This document shows, in pieces, positions 38,264 through 45,652 of a DNA stretch of 64,000 nucleotides. The stretch lies in contig NZ_JALDTZ010000001.1 in assembly GCF_023109105.1 (NCBI RefSeq), positions 58,446 through 122,445 on the forward strand. The letters run 5' to 3'. A program made the position numbers and the translations under genes. The DNA is from Streptococcus mitis (GTDB lineage Bacteria; Bacillota; Bacilli; Lactobacillales; Streptococcaceae). The notes under the pieces are model-generated. The model was not told the DNA's origin, ran no database searches, and worked only from the letters and a program-made list of their open reading frames with translations. Positions within the stretch are counted from its first letter, which is position 1, and the number at the start of each line of letters is the position of its first letter.

Positions 38264-39033
38264 TGGAAATCCAAGATTATACTGATAGTGAATTCAAACA
38301 TGCTCTAGCACGGAATCTTCGTTCTCTGACAAGAGGAAAAAAGTCCAGTAAGCAACCTATAGCGATTTTGCTTGGAGGGCAAAGTGGAGCTGGTAAGACT
38401 ACAATTCATCGTATTAAACAGAAAGAATTTCAAGGAAATATTGTTATCATAGATGGCGATAGTTTTCGCTCTCAACATCCACACTATTTAGAACTGCAGC
38501 AAGAATATGGCAAAGATAGTGTAGAATACACCAAAGAGTTTGCGGGGAAAATGGTAGAGTCTTTAGTAACAGAATTGAGTCAATTAGGATACAATCTTTT
38601 GATAGAGGGAACTTTACGAACAGTTGATGTTCCAAAGAAAACCACACAACTCTTGAAAAATAAGGGATATGAAGTACAATTAGCCTTAATTGCGACAAAG
38701 CCTGAACTGTCTTATCTGAGTACCCTTATCCGATACGAAGAACTGTACGCTATCAATCCAAATCAAGCACGTGCAACTCCAAAAGAACATCATGATTTCA
38801 TTGTTAATCATCTAGTTGATAATACACGACAATTGGAAGAACTGGCTATCTTTGAAAGAATTCAAATGTATCAACGAGATAGAAGTTGTGTATATGATTC
38901 AGGAGAAAATACAACTTCAGCGGCAACCGTTCTTCATGACTTACTATTTGGAGAATGGAATCAAGTAGAGAGGGATATCCTTAAATCAGGAGAAGAAAGA
39001 TTGAAAGATTTAACTAAACGAAATGGTTTGTAG
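38263..39033 (+). CDS. pezT: PezT zeta toxin, UDP-GlcNAc kinase
   Basis: 256 residues. Walker A GGQSGAGKTT with Lys45, catalytic Asp66 in IDGDSFR, and the downstream helical region, all as in PezT. The enzyme phosphorylates UDP-N-acetylglucosamine and blocks cell-wall synthesis when PezA is lost, so it stabilises the element. All catalytic residues I can check are present. A terminator follows at 39061. Confidence 0.95.
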   Translation: MEIQDYTDSEFKHALARNLRSLTRGKKSSKQPIAILLGGQSGAGKTTIHRIKQKEFQGNIVIIDGDSFRSQHPHYLELQQEYGKDSVEYTKEFAGKMVESLVTELSQLGYNLLIEGTLRTVDVPKKTTQLLKNKGYEVQLALIATKPELSYLSTLIRYEELYAINPNQARATPKEHHDFIVNHLVDNTRQLEELAIFERIQMYQRDRSCVYDSGENTTSAATVLHDLLFGEWNQVERDILKSGEERLKDLTKRNGL

Positions 39034-39060
39034 AGTTAGATTTTTAAAATAAAGTCTATT

Positions 39061-39093
39061 GGATCGTCAATTAAAAAATAACGATCCTTTTTT
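39061..39093 (+). terminator. Terminator after pezT
   Basis: ggatcgt (39061-39067) pairs with acgatcc (39081-39087), followed by six T. Confidence 0.88.
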
Positions 39094-39212
39094 ATACTCT
39101 CTATTTTCTTCTTCTTCATATTTTTTCAAAAGTTTTAGCATTCTTCAGTCATGATTTCCTAACACTATAAGTACAAATTTAGCGCAGTTTATGATTATTT
39201 TAAATCTTTGGG

Positions 39213-39271
39213 GTTTATTAAACTCTTGATTTTTTCAAGAAGCTATGGTATTCTTTTGTTAGTTAATAAAC
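39213..39271 (+). promoter_or_regulatory. Promoter flanked by two operator-like sites for the HdiR-umuC operon
   Basis: -35 TTGATT (39226-39231), 17-nt spacer, -10 TATTCT (39249-39254). GTTTATTAAAC, an 11-bp palindrome, lies at 39213-39223 just upstream of the -35. A related GTTAATAAAC lies at 39262-39271 over the predicted transcription start. Two sites bracketing the promoter fit autorepression by the S24 repressor encoded next. Confidence 0.65.
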
Positions 39272-39287
39272 TTACAAAGGAGAAAAG

Positions 39288-39971
39288 ATGTTTTCACCTA
39301 CTAAATTAAAAGAAAAAAGAGAGAGTCAGGGCTTATCTCAATCTCAACTTGCATCCAGTTTGGGAATTAGTAGAGCTTCGTACTTTAATTGGGAATCAGG
39401 TAAAACAAAACCGAATCAAAATAATCTAAGCAAATTGAGTGAGATTTTTAATGTAGACCCTCGATATTTTGAATCAGAGTATGAAATAGTAGAAACCTAT
39501 CTCAAGCTAACTAAAAAGAATCAAAAAGCAACACTTCATTATGCTACAGAATTGTTGAACAAACAGAATGCGAAGGTTGTAGAAATTCCTGAGCGTTTTG
39601 CTTATAAAGTTTACGAAAAATTATCAGCTGGTACAGGAACAGCTTATTTTGATGATGGTAATTACGATACAGTTTATTTTAATCATCAATTTGATTATGA
39701 CTTTGCATCATGGGTGTTTGGAAATTCAATGGAACCGACATATGAAAATGGTTCTGTAGCCCTTATTAAGCAAACGGGATTTGATTATGACGGGGCTATC
39801 TATGCCATAGATTGGGATGGTCAAACCTATATTAAGAAAGTGTATCGTGAAGAAAATGGGCTTCGTTTAGTTTCACTCAATCGGAACTATTCAGATAAGT
39901 TTGCGCCTTATGATGAGAATCCTCGCATTATAGGGAAAATAGTTGGGAACTTTATGCCTTTAGAGGACTAA
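39288..39971 (+). CDS. HTH-S24 self-cleaving repressor (LexA/HdiR/CI-like)
   Basis: 227 residues: XRE helix-turn-helix at 1-66 (LSQSQLASSLGISRASYFNW) and a C-terminal S24 peptidase-like domain. Candidate scissile bond Ala114-Gly115 (KLSAGTGT), nucleophile Ser147 (GNSMEP) and Lys184 (TYIKKVY). Bond-to-Ser and Ser-to-Lys spacings of about 32 and 37 fit LexA/UmuD. It heads an operon with umuC, so it probably derepresses DNA-damage tolerance after RecA-triggered cleavage, as for lactococcal HdiR. Ribosome-binding site aaaggag. Confidence 0.88.
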   Translation: MFSPTKLKEKRESQGLSQSQLASSLGISRASYFNWESGKTKPNQNNLSKLSEIFNVDPRYFESEYEIVETYLKLTKKNQKATLHYATELLNKQNAKVVEIPERFAYKVYEKLSAGTGTAYFDDGNYDTVYFNHQFDYDFASWVFGNSMEPTYENGSVALIKQTGFDYDGAIYAIDWDGQTYIKKVYREENGLRLVSLNRNYSDKFAPYDENPRIIGKIVGNFMPLED

Positions 39972-39973
39972 GC

Positions 39974-41389
39974 ATGAGTTGGTTTGATTATAGTCTAGAA
40001 CCTCAAAGTGACATTGCCTTTATTGATATGAAATCTTTTTACGCAAGTGTAGAATGTGTAGATAGAGGATTACACCCACTTAAGACTTCGCTTTGTGTTA
40101 TGAGTCGTGCAGATAATTCTGCTGGTTTAATTCTTGCTTCCTCTCCTATGTTTAAAAAGGTCTTTGGAAAGTCGAACGTTGGACGTTCCTATGATTTACC
40201 ATTTGATGTAAAGACTCGCAAATTCTCTTATTATAATGCTAAGAAGCAAGGTTTACCGACAACGATAGACTATGTCCGCTATATAGAGGAATGGGCAAAA
40301 TCAACCGTGATTGTCCCTCCGAGAATGGATACTTATATAGCAGTCAATATGGAGATTCAAAAAATCTTTCATGATTTTGCGGCACCAGATGATATTTATC
40401 CCTACTCAATTGATGAAGGATTTATTGATTTAACAAGTTCATTAAATTATTTTGTACCAGATAAAAGTATTAGTAGGAAAGATAAATTAGATATTATTTC
40501 GGCTGCTATTCAAAAAAAGATTTGGAGAAAAACTGGAATCTATTCAACTGTAGGCATGTCTAATTCCAATCCCTTATTAGCTAAGTTAGCACTAGATAAT
40601 GAAGCGAAAAAGACTCCGACAATGAGAGCCAATTGGTCCTATGAGGATGTCGAAAAGAAAGTATGGGCTATTCCTAAAATGACAGATTTCTGGGGAATTG
40701 GAAATCGGATGGAGAAGAGATTACATGGTTTAGGTATCTTTTCGATTAAAGAATTGGCACAGGCTAATCCTGACTTGATAAAAAAAGAGCTTGGCATTAT
40801 GGGTCTAGAGTTATGGTTCCACGCCAATGGGATTGATGAAAGTAATGTTCATAAACCTTATAAGCCAAAGTCAAAAGGGATAGGGAACTCTCAAGTTTTA
40901 CCAAGAGATTATATTAAACAAAGAGATATTGAGATCATACTTCGTGAGATGGCAGAACAAGTTGCAGTTAGATTGAGAAGAGCTGGTAAAAAAGCAACAG
41001 TAGTTTCTATACACTTGGGGTATTCTAAGGCGGAACAGAAACGATCTATTCATACTCAAATCAAGATTGAACCAACCAATCAAACAGCACTACTGACAAA
41101 CTACGTTTTAAAGTTATTTCACACTAAATATACTTCAGGAGCTATCAGGAATGTGGCAGTGAATTATTCTGGTTTAGTGGATGAATCCTTTGGATTGATT
41201 TCATTATTTGATGATATTGAAAAAATAGAAAAAGAAGAAAGGCTCCAGTCCGCAATCGATGCTATTCGAACAGAATTTGGTTTTACTTCACTATTGAAAG
41301 GAAATGCCCTAGATCAAGCTTCTAGAACAATTGCAAGAAGTAAACTTATTGGTGGTCATTCAGCTGGAGGATTAGATGGACTAAAATGA
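39974..41389 (+). CDS. umuC: Y-family DNA polymerase UmuC-like
   Basis: 471 residues. Catalytic Asp18 (FIDMKSFYASVE) and Asp147-Glu148 (YSIDEGFIDL), followed by helix-hairpin-helix (GIGNRMEKRLHGLG) and little-finger domains. It does error-prone translesion synthesis. It begins 2 nt after the repressor stop and ends overlapping the next gene by 4 nt. Polymerases of this type are carried by Tn5252 and raise UV tolerance and mutation in the host. Confidence 0.93.
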   Translation: MSWFDYSLEPQSDIAFIDMKSFYASVECVDRGLHPLKTSLCVMSRADNSAGLILASSPMFKKVFGKSNVGRSYDLPFDVKTRKFSYYNAKKQGLPTTIDYVRYIEEWAKSTVIVPPRMDTYIAVNMEIQKIFHDFAAPDDIYPYSIDEGFIDLTSSLNYFVPDKSISRKDKLDIISAAIQKKIWRKTGIYSTVGMSNSNPLLAKLALDNEAKKTPTMRANWSYEDVEKKVWAIPKMTDFWGIGNRMEKRLHGLGIFSIKELAQANPDLIKKELGIMGLELWFHANGIDESNVHKPYKPKSKGIGNSQVLPRDYIKQRDIEIILREMAEQVAVRLRRAGKKATVVSIHLGYSKAEQKRSIHTQIKIEPTNQTALLTNYVLKLFHTKYTSGAIRNVAVNYSGLVDESFGLISLFDDIEKIEKEERLQSAIDAIRTEFGFTSLLKGNALDQASRTIARSKLIGGHSAGGLDGLK

Positions 41390-41763
41390 TGAATCGTTCT
41401 TATTTGCCTTTTTTGTCTGCAAGAGAGTATCAAGATCGTGGGATGGCTAAGTGGATGGGCTTCTTTTTGTCAGAACATTCAAGTTCTCTTTGGGAAGAAA
41501 AAAATAAAGAAGATATCTCCATTTCCCTATCAATGGAAGAGAAAGTTCTATTTGTTCGGCAACTGTATACAAATGTCTTCCCAGCAACTTTTGTTTTTAA
41601 GCATTCGAATAGAAGAAAAGTAGTATCAGGTATTGTAAAAGAAATTAGAAAAGAGTCTATATCTATTAAATCAGACACTGGTTTTTTACTATTAAAATGG
41701 GAAGATATACTCGATATTCAGATAGAAGGAGAGAGTCTAGATGAATCGGAAAGAATTATATGA
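41386..41763 (+). CDS. YolD-like protein
   Basis: 125 residues with the YolD-type start YLPFLSAREYQDRGMAKWMGFF followed by beta-rich segments. YolD-like proteins accompany UmuC-like polymerases in Firmicutes. It overlaps umuC by 4 nt and the next gene by 23 nt, a tightly coupled operon. Confidence 0.75.
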   Translation: MMNRSYLPFLSAREYQDRGMAKWMGFFLSEHSSSLWEEKNKEDISISLSMEEKVLFVRQLYTNVFPATFVFKHSNRRKVVSGIVKEIRKESISIKSDTGFLLLKWEDILDIQIEGESLDESERII

Positions 41764-42031
41764 TGATAAATTGCAGCTAGATTATTTTTCTGATTCTTAT
41801 TTACGGTTTGAATCAGATTTTTACAAGTATTCAGCTTTAGATATACCGTTAACATTTATCACTGATGACATTTTACGTACAATGGCTATGTCTCAAAAAC
41901 ATTATTTTAAACTTAATAAAAGCAAATCTTTAGACGGTCGTGATCATTACTTTGTTTTTTCTATCAAGATGAACAAAGACAGTAGTGGCATTAGACAGTA
42001 TGAATATCAGAGACATTGTTTTAATTTGTAA
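41741..42031 (+). CDS. DUF5960-like small protein
   Basis: 96 residues, beginning MNRKELYDDKLQLDYFSDSY; no motif with known function. It is the last gene of the repressor-umuC-yolD operon and overlaps its predecessor by 23 nt. The DUF5960 name is from memory of similar genes at this position in streptococcal elements. Confidence 0.6.
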   Translation: MNRKELYDDKLQLDYFSDSYLRFESDFYKYSALDIPLTFITDDILRTMAMSQKHYFKLNKSKSLDGRDHYFVFSIKMNKDSSGIRQYEYQRHCFNL

Positions 42032-42053
42032 GAGTCCGACAGGGCTCTTTTTC
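42031..42053 (+). terminator. Terminator of the umuC operon
   Basis: agagtcc (42031-42037) pairs with gggctct (42042-42048), one G-U pair, then five T. The stem begins at the last base of the stop codon. Confidence 0.82.
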
Positions 42054-42109
42054 TGTGATAATTTTATCAAAAAGTATTTGTTATACTTTTTTTAATTTAG
42101 ATTTATCTT

Positions 42110-42300
42110 GGGGGTTTGGGGGCGTGCCACCACATTGTCATATCGTTTGTTTTTTGAACCGTAAGGTTTGAAATGGCAGGCGATATGATTTTTGGGATAT
42201 TGTGGACACAATATCTGAGCTCGCAAAGCCTTACAAAAATGTTGAAGCTATTTTGAAAAATGTACTGACAGTGTCTGTAAGCTTACATTGTCAGTACAGG
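42110..42300. other. Candidate origin of transfer (oriT) with nested inverted repeats
   Basis: Directly upstream of two relaxosome genes and the relaxase. Contents: G-rich gggggtttgggggcgtgcc (about 42111-42129); TCATATCG (42138-42145) with CGATATGA (42181-42188), enclosing AACC/GGTT; GATATTGTG (42196-42204) with CACAATATC (42207-42215); TGTACTGACA (42261-42270) with TGTCAGTACA (42289-42298), enclosing palindrome GTAAGCTTAC (42277-42286). The density of inverted repeats and the gene context are typical for oriT. The nick site is not identified; some repeats may be operators. Confidence 0.65.
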
Positions 42301-42324
42301 TATCAATGAAGGAGGAAAAGTCAT

Positions 42325-42681
42325 ATGAAAAGAGATATACGTAGTATTCGGAAACAATTTCGCTTAACAGAAACGGAAGAAAAACAAATACTAGATTTAA
42401 TGAGAGAGAAAGGAGAGGATAATTTTTCTGATTTTCTCCGTAAAAGCTTACTATTGTCTGATGGACAAAAACAGATGGAAAAATGGTTCAGTCTTTGGAA
42501 ACAGCAAAAGTTGGAACAAATTAGCCGTGATGTTTATGAAGTATTGATAATTGCTAAAACAAATCATCAGGTTACTCACGAACATGTTTCTATTTTGTTA
42601 ACTTGTATTCAGGAATTAATTAAAGAGGTAGAAAAAACAGCTCCTCTTAGTGAAAATTTTCGTAACAAATACATGAGGTAG
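42325..42681 (+). CDS. Ribbon-helix-helix-type relaxosome accessory protein
   Basis: 118 residues with a start pattern (SIRKQFRLTETEEKQILDLM) and a following FSDFLRKSLLL helix as in MobC-like DNA-binding proteins. Ribosome-binding site aaggagga. It lies immediately after the oriT candidate and before mobC. It probably binds oriT; the exact family was not verified. Confidence 0.7.
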   Translation: MKRDIRSIRKQFRLTETEEKQILDLMREKGEDNFSDFLRKSLLLSDGQKQMEKWFSLWKQQKLEQISRDVYEVLIIAKTNHQVTHEHVSILLTCIQELIKEVEKTAPLSENFRNKYMR

Positions 42682-42685
42682 TAGA

Positions 42686-43051
42686 GTGGAGCACCGATAT
42701 AGAACAAATTTAAAAAAAGTCTTTTTATCTGACCTAGAATTAGTGAAATTGAATGAAAATATCTCAAAAAGTAACTGCTTATCATTCTCAGAATATGCTA
42801 GACGAACTCTACTAAATCCTGGTATGAATTTTATCACCATTGTTACAAATAGTTATCAAGATTTGGTTTTTGAATTAAAACGAATAGGAAATAATATTAA
42901 TCAAATAGCTCGGAGCATAAATTATTCTAATTTAATAACGGAAGTTGAATTAAATGAGTTGAGAAAAGGTATAGAAGAGTTAATAGTAGAAGTGGAGAAA
43001 GATTTTCTTATTCAATCTGAAAAATTGAGGAAATTTTATGGTCATCACTAA
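42686..43051 (+). CDS. mobC: MobC-family relaxosome protein
   Basis: 121 residues from a GTG start at 42686 with gaggta upstream. It has the MobC signature LKRIGNNINQIARSIN and an N-terminal ribbon-helix-helix-like part (FSEYARRTLL). MobC proteins help the relaxase melt and nick oriT. Its last 14 nt overlap the relaxase start. Confidence 0.88.
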   Translation: MEHRYRTNLKKVFLSDLELVKLNENISKSNCLSFSEYARRTLLNPGMNFITIVTNSYQDLVFELKRIGNNINQIARSINYSNLITEVELNELRKGIEELIVEVEKDFLIQSEKLRKFYGHH

Positions 43052-44867
43052 ACACTTTGCGATTCATGGAAAAAATTATCGTAGTAAACTAATCAAATAT
43101 ATTTTGAATCCAAGTAAAACAAAAAACCTAACACTAGTTTCAGATTTTGGAATGAGAAATTATTTAGATTTTCCTAGTTATGAAGAACTAGTGAAGATGT
43201 ACAATGATAATTTTTTAAGTAATGATAGTCTTTACGAATTTCGTCATGATAGGCAAGAAGTAAATCAACGAAAAATTCATTCTCATCACATCATTCAGTC
43301 CTTTTCTCCAGATGACCATCTTACTCCCGAACAAATCAATCAGATTGGTTATGAGACAGTTAAAGAGTTGACAGGAGGTAGATTTCGTTTTATCGTAGCA
43401 ACTCATGTCGATAAAGATCATATCCACAATCATATCATCCTAAATTCAATTGATCAGAATTCTGATAAAAAGTTTCTATGGGATTATAAGTCAGAACGTA
43501 ATCTACGAATGGTTTCTGATCGTCTTTCAAAAATTGCAGGGGCAAAAATTATAGAAAATCGTTATTCGCATCGTCAGTATGAAGTTTATCGCAAAACAAA
43601 TTACAGATATGAAATAAAACAACGGGTATATTTTCTAATCGAGAACTCGAAAAATTTTGAAGATCTTAAGAAAAAAGCTAGAGCTTTAAATTTAAAAATT
43701 GATTTTAGACACAAGCATGCCACCTTTTTTATGACGGATTCAACTATGAAACAGGTGGTGCGTGATAATAAATTGAATAGAAAACAACCTTATAATGAAA
43801 CATATTTTAAGAAAAAGTTTGTTCAAAGGGAAATCATAAACATCTTAGAATTTTTACTTCCGAAAATGAAGAATATGAATGAATTGATTCAACGAGCAGA
43901 ATTTTTTGGATTAAAAATAATTCCTAAAGAAAAACATGTTCAATTTGAATTTGATGAGATTAAGATTTCAGAGCAGGAATTGGTAAAAACGAATCGGTAT
44001 AGTGTTAGTTATTTTCAAGACTATTTTAATAACAAAAATGAAACTGTTGTCTTAGATAATAAAAATTTAGTTGAACTTTACAATGAAGAAAAGCTAATTA
44101 AAGAACAAGAGTTGCCGACAGAAGAGGTGGTATGGAAATCCTATCAAGATTTCAAGAGAAATAGGGATGCAGTTCATGAGTTTGAGGTAGAGTTGAATCT
44201 TAATCAAATAGAAGAAGTAGTAGACGATGGAATGTACATTAAGGTACAGTTTGGCATCCGACAAGAAGGACTTATTTTTGTACCAAATATTCAAATAAAT
44301 ATGGAAGAAGAAAAAGTTAAAGTATTTCTCAGAGAAACTAGTTCTTACTATGTATACCATAAAGACTCAGCAGAAAAAAATCGCTTTATGAAAGGTAAAA
44401 CTTTGATTAGGCAATTTAATCTTCAGTATGAACCGCAGCATATGTATGGAAGAATTCCTCTTAGCAAAATTAAAGAAAAAATAGAACAATTAGATTTTCT
44501 TATATCTGCGGAAAATAGTCCGAATGATTTTGAAGATATAACAAATGATTTCATTGCCCAAATATCATATCTAGAGAATATGATTGAACAAGTCCAAAAT
44601 AAAATTGATGATTTAACTAATTTAGAGGAAGTATTGTTGAATAATATGGCAAATAGTTCTAGCAATTTAGAAAATAGTATTCAAGGTAAAAGTTCAGTAG
44701 ATACAATAGAGAAGGATTTATACATATATAAAGGAAAGATTGAAACACTGAAGGAACAACATAGAGAAGCAATAAATTTATTTGAAATGTTTAATAAAAC
44801 AATAAAGAAATATAAGGAAAAACAAAATATGAAATCTATTAAGGAAAATGAGATACATTTAGAGTAA
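43038..44867 (+). CDS. Relaxase (MOBP-type, Tn5252 family)
   Basis: 609 residues. The metal-binding motif HVDKDHIHNH lies at residues 123-132. An earlier SHHIIQSF segment and GKNYRSKLIKYILNPSKT belong to the N-terminal relaxase core. The C-terminal part is helical/coiled coil and may contact the coupling protein. It nicks one strand at oriT and pilots it into the recipient. It is coupled to mobC by a 14-nt overlap. Confidence 0.92.
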   Translation: MVITKHFAIHGKNYRSKLIKYILNPSKTKNLTLVSDFGMRNYLDFPSYEELVKMYNDNFLSNDSLYEFRHDRQEVNQRKIHSHHIIQSFSPDDHLTPEQINQIGYETVKELTGGRFRFIVATHVDKDHIHNHIILNSIDQNSDKKFLWDYKSERNLRMVSDRLSKIAGAKIIENRYSHRQYEVYRKTNYRYEIKQRVYFLIENSKNFEDLKKKARALNLKIDFRHKHATFFMTDSTMKQVVRDNKLNRKQPYNETYFKKKFVQREIINILEFLLPKMKNMNELIQRAEFFGLKIIPKEKHVQFEFDEIKISEQELVKTNRYSVSYFQDYFNNKNETVVLDNKNLVELYNEEKLIKEQELPTEEVVWKSYQDFKRNRDAVHEFEVELNLNQIEEVVDDGMYIKVQFGIRQEGLIFVPNIQINMEEEKVKVFLRETSSYYVYHKDSAEKNRFMKGKTLIRQFNLQYEPQHMYGRIPLSKIKEKIEQLDFLISAENSPNDFEDITNDFIAQISYLENMIEQVQNKIDDLTNLEEVLLNNMANSSSNLENSIQGKSSVDTIEKDLYIYKGKIETLKEQHREAINLFEMFNKTIKKYKEKQNMKSIKENEIHLE

Positions 44868-44901
44868 ACAGTTTCCTAAAAAGTATATATAGAATAGTTT
44901 C

Positions 44902-44920
44902 ATGTGCCAATTTGTCACAT
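44902..44920. promoter_or_regulatory. Possible operator upstream of the XRE gene
   Basis: Interrupted palindrome ATGTG (44902-44906) and CACAT (44916-44920), with inner c/g symmetry. AT-rich promoter-like sequence follows (tattatact near 44944). Could be bound by the regulator at 44971. Confidence 0.35.
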
Positions 44921-44970
44921 ATTTAAAAATAAGAAAATAACTATATTATACTTGTTTTAGGAGACATTGG

Positions 44971-45198
44971 ATGTTGAAAAGGATTAGAGATTTACGCGAG
45001 GATGATGATTTGACACAAGAATATGTTGCAAAAACAATCTTAAATTGTACAAGATCAGCGTATTCTAAAATGGAATCAGGTACCAGGTTAATCTCTATAG
45101 ATGACCTTATCAAACTTGCAGATTTTTATAATGTAAGTTTAGATTACCTTGTAGGTCGAGTGGATAATAAAGAAGACCATTACTCCAAAAAGTATTAG
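44971..45198 (+). CDS. XRE-family transcriptional regulator
   Basis: 75 residues, nearly all helix-turn-helix: LTQEYVAKTILNCTRSAYSKMESG followed by the second-half helix ISIDDLIKLADFYNVSLDYL. Ribosome-binding site taggaga. Located between the relaxase and the recombinase genes, so it may control excision or transfer. No sensor domain. Confidence 0.85.
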   Translation: MLKRIRDLREDDDLTQEYVAKTILNCTRSAYSKMESGTRLISIDDLIKLADFYNVSLDYLVGRVDNKEDHYSKKY

Positions 45199-45330
45199 GT
45201 TAAGAAAGCACATTGACAATTGAATAGTCCAAAATGGTACTTTCCTCATTTGTGGAGCAGTTTTGAATGGCTCGCCATGATAAGAGCGACATTAAAACCA
45301 TCAATAAAATAGAGCGATACTTTATATGCC

Positions 45331-45471
45331 ATGATACAAATGATATACAATGATACTTCTGACCGTTCAGGCTGCCAACGTAAAAGAGCAGCAAGTGAAA
45401 TTCTTATGATGACTTCATCAGTCATGCCATGGAGGAGATTGATAAAAGATAAAAGGGAAGTGATTTTTTGA
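45331..45471 (+). pseudogene. Short possible coding remnant before the recombinase genes
   Basis: 46 codons ending RRLIKDKREVIF, whose TGA overlaps the TTG start of the next small gene. A different frame just upstream opens with an ATG at about 45271 (MARHDKSDIKTINKIERYF) and closes after 28 codons, at three short atgata repeats (45331-45354). It looks like one gene split by a frameshift in those repeats. Family not recognised. Confidence 0.3.
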
Positions 45472-45596
45472 AATCAAATTTAGAAAATTATATAGTCGAG
45501 CTAGAGATGCTAAATCTATTATTCTTAAAAAAACTTATTAGCGAAAAAGAATATGAAAAAATAAAGCTGAAACTGCGTAAAATATACACAAATTAG
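45468..45596 (+). CDS. Very small SHOCT-like protein
   Basis: 42 residues from TTG 45468 (MKSNLENYIVELEMLNLLFL...KLRKIYTN) with agggaagtg upstream. The region LKKLISEKEYEKIK is the short helical pattern of SHOCT-like proteins, which often sit just before serine recombinase genes. The start overlaps the previous stop (TTGA). Confidence 0.6.
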   Translation: MKSNLENYIVELEMLNLLFLKKLISEKEYEKIKLKLRKIYTN

Positions 45597-45652
45597 CTGA
45601 CCTTTTTTATTGGTTGCGGTAAAATAAATGCAGAGAAATAGGAGGTTAAGCC

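Noticed and set aside
42043..42059. A shared 17-nt string ggctctttttctgtgat at 42043 and about 54848
   Set aside because: Both are terminator-like T-rich ends; no further similarity beyond the string.
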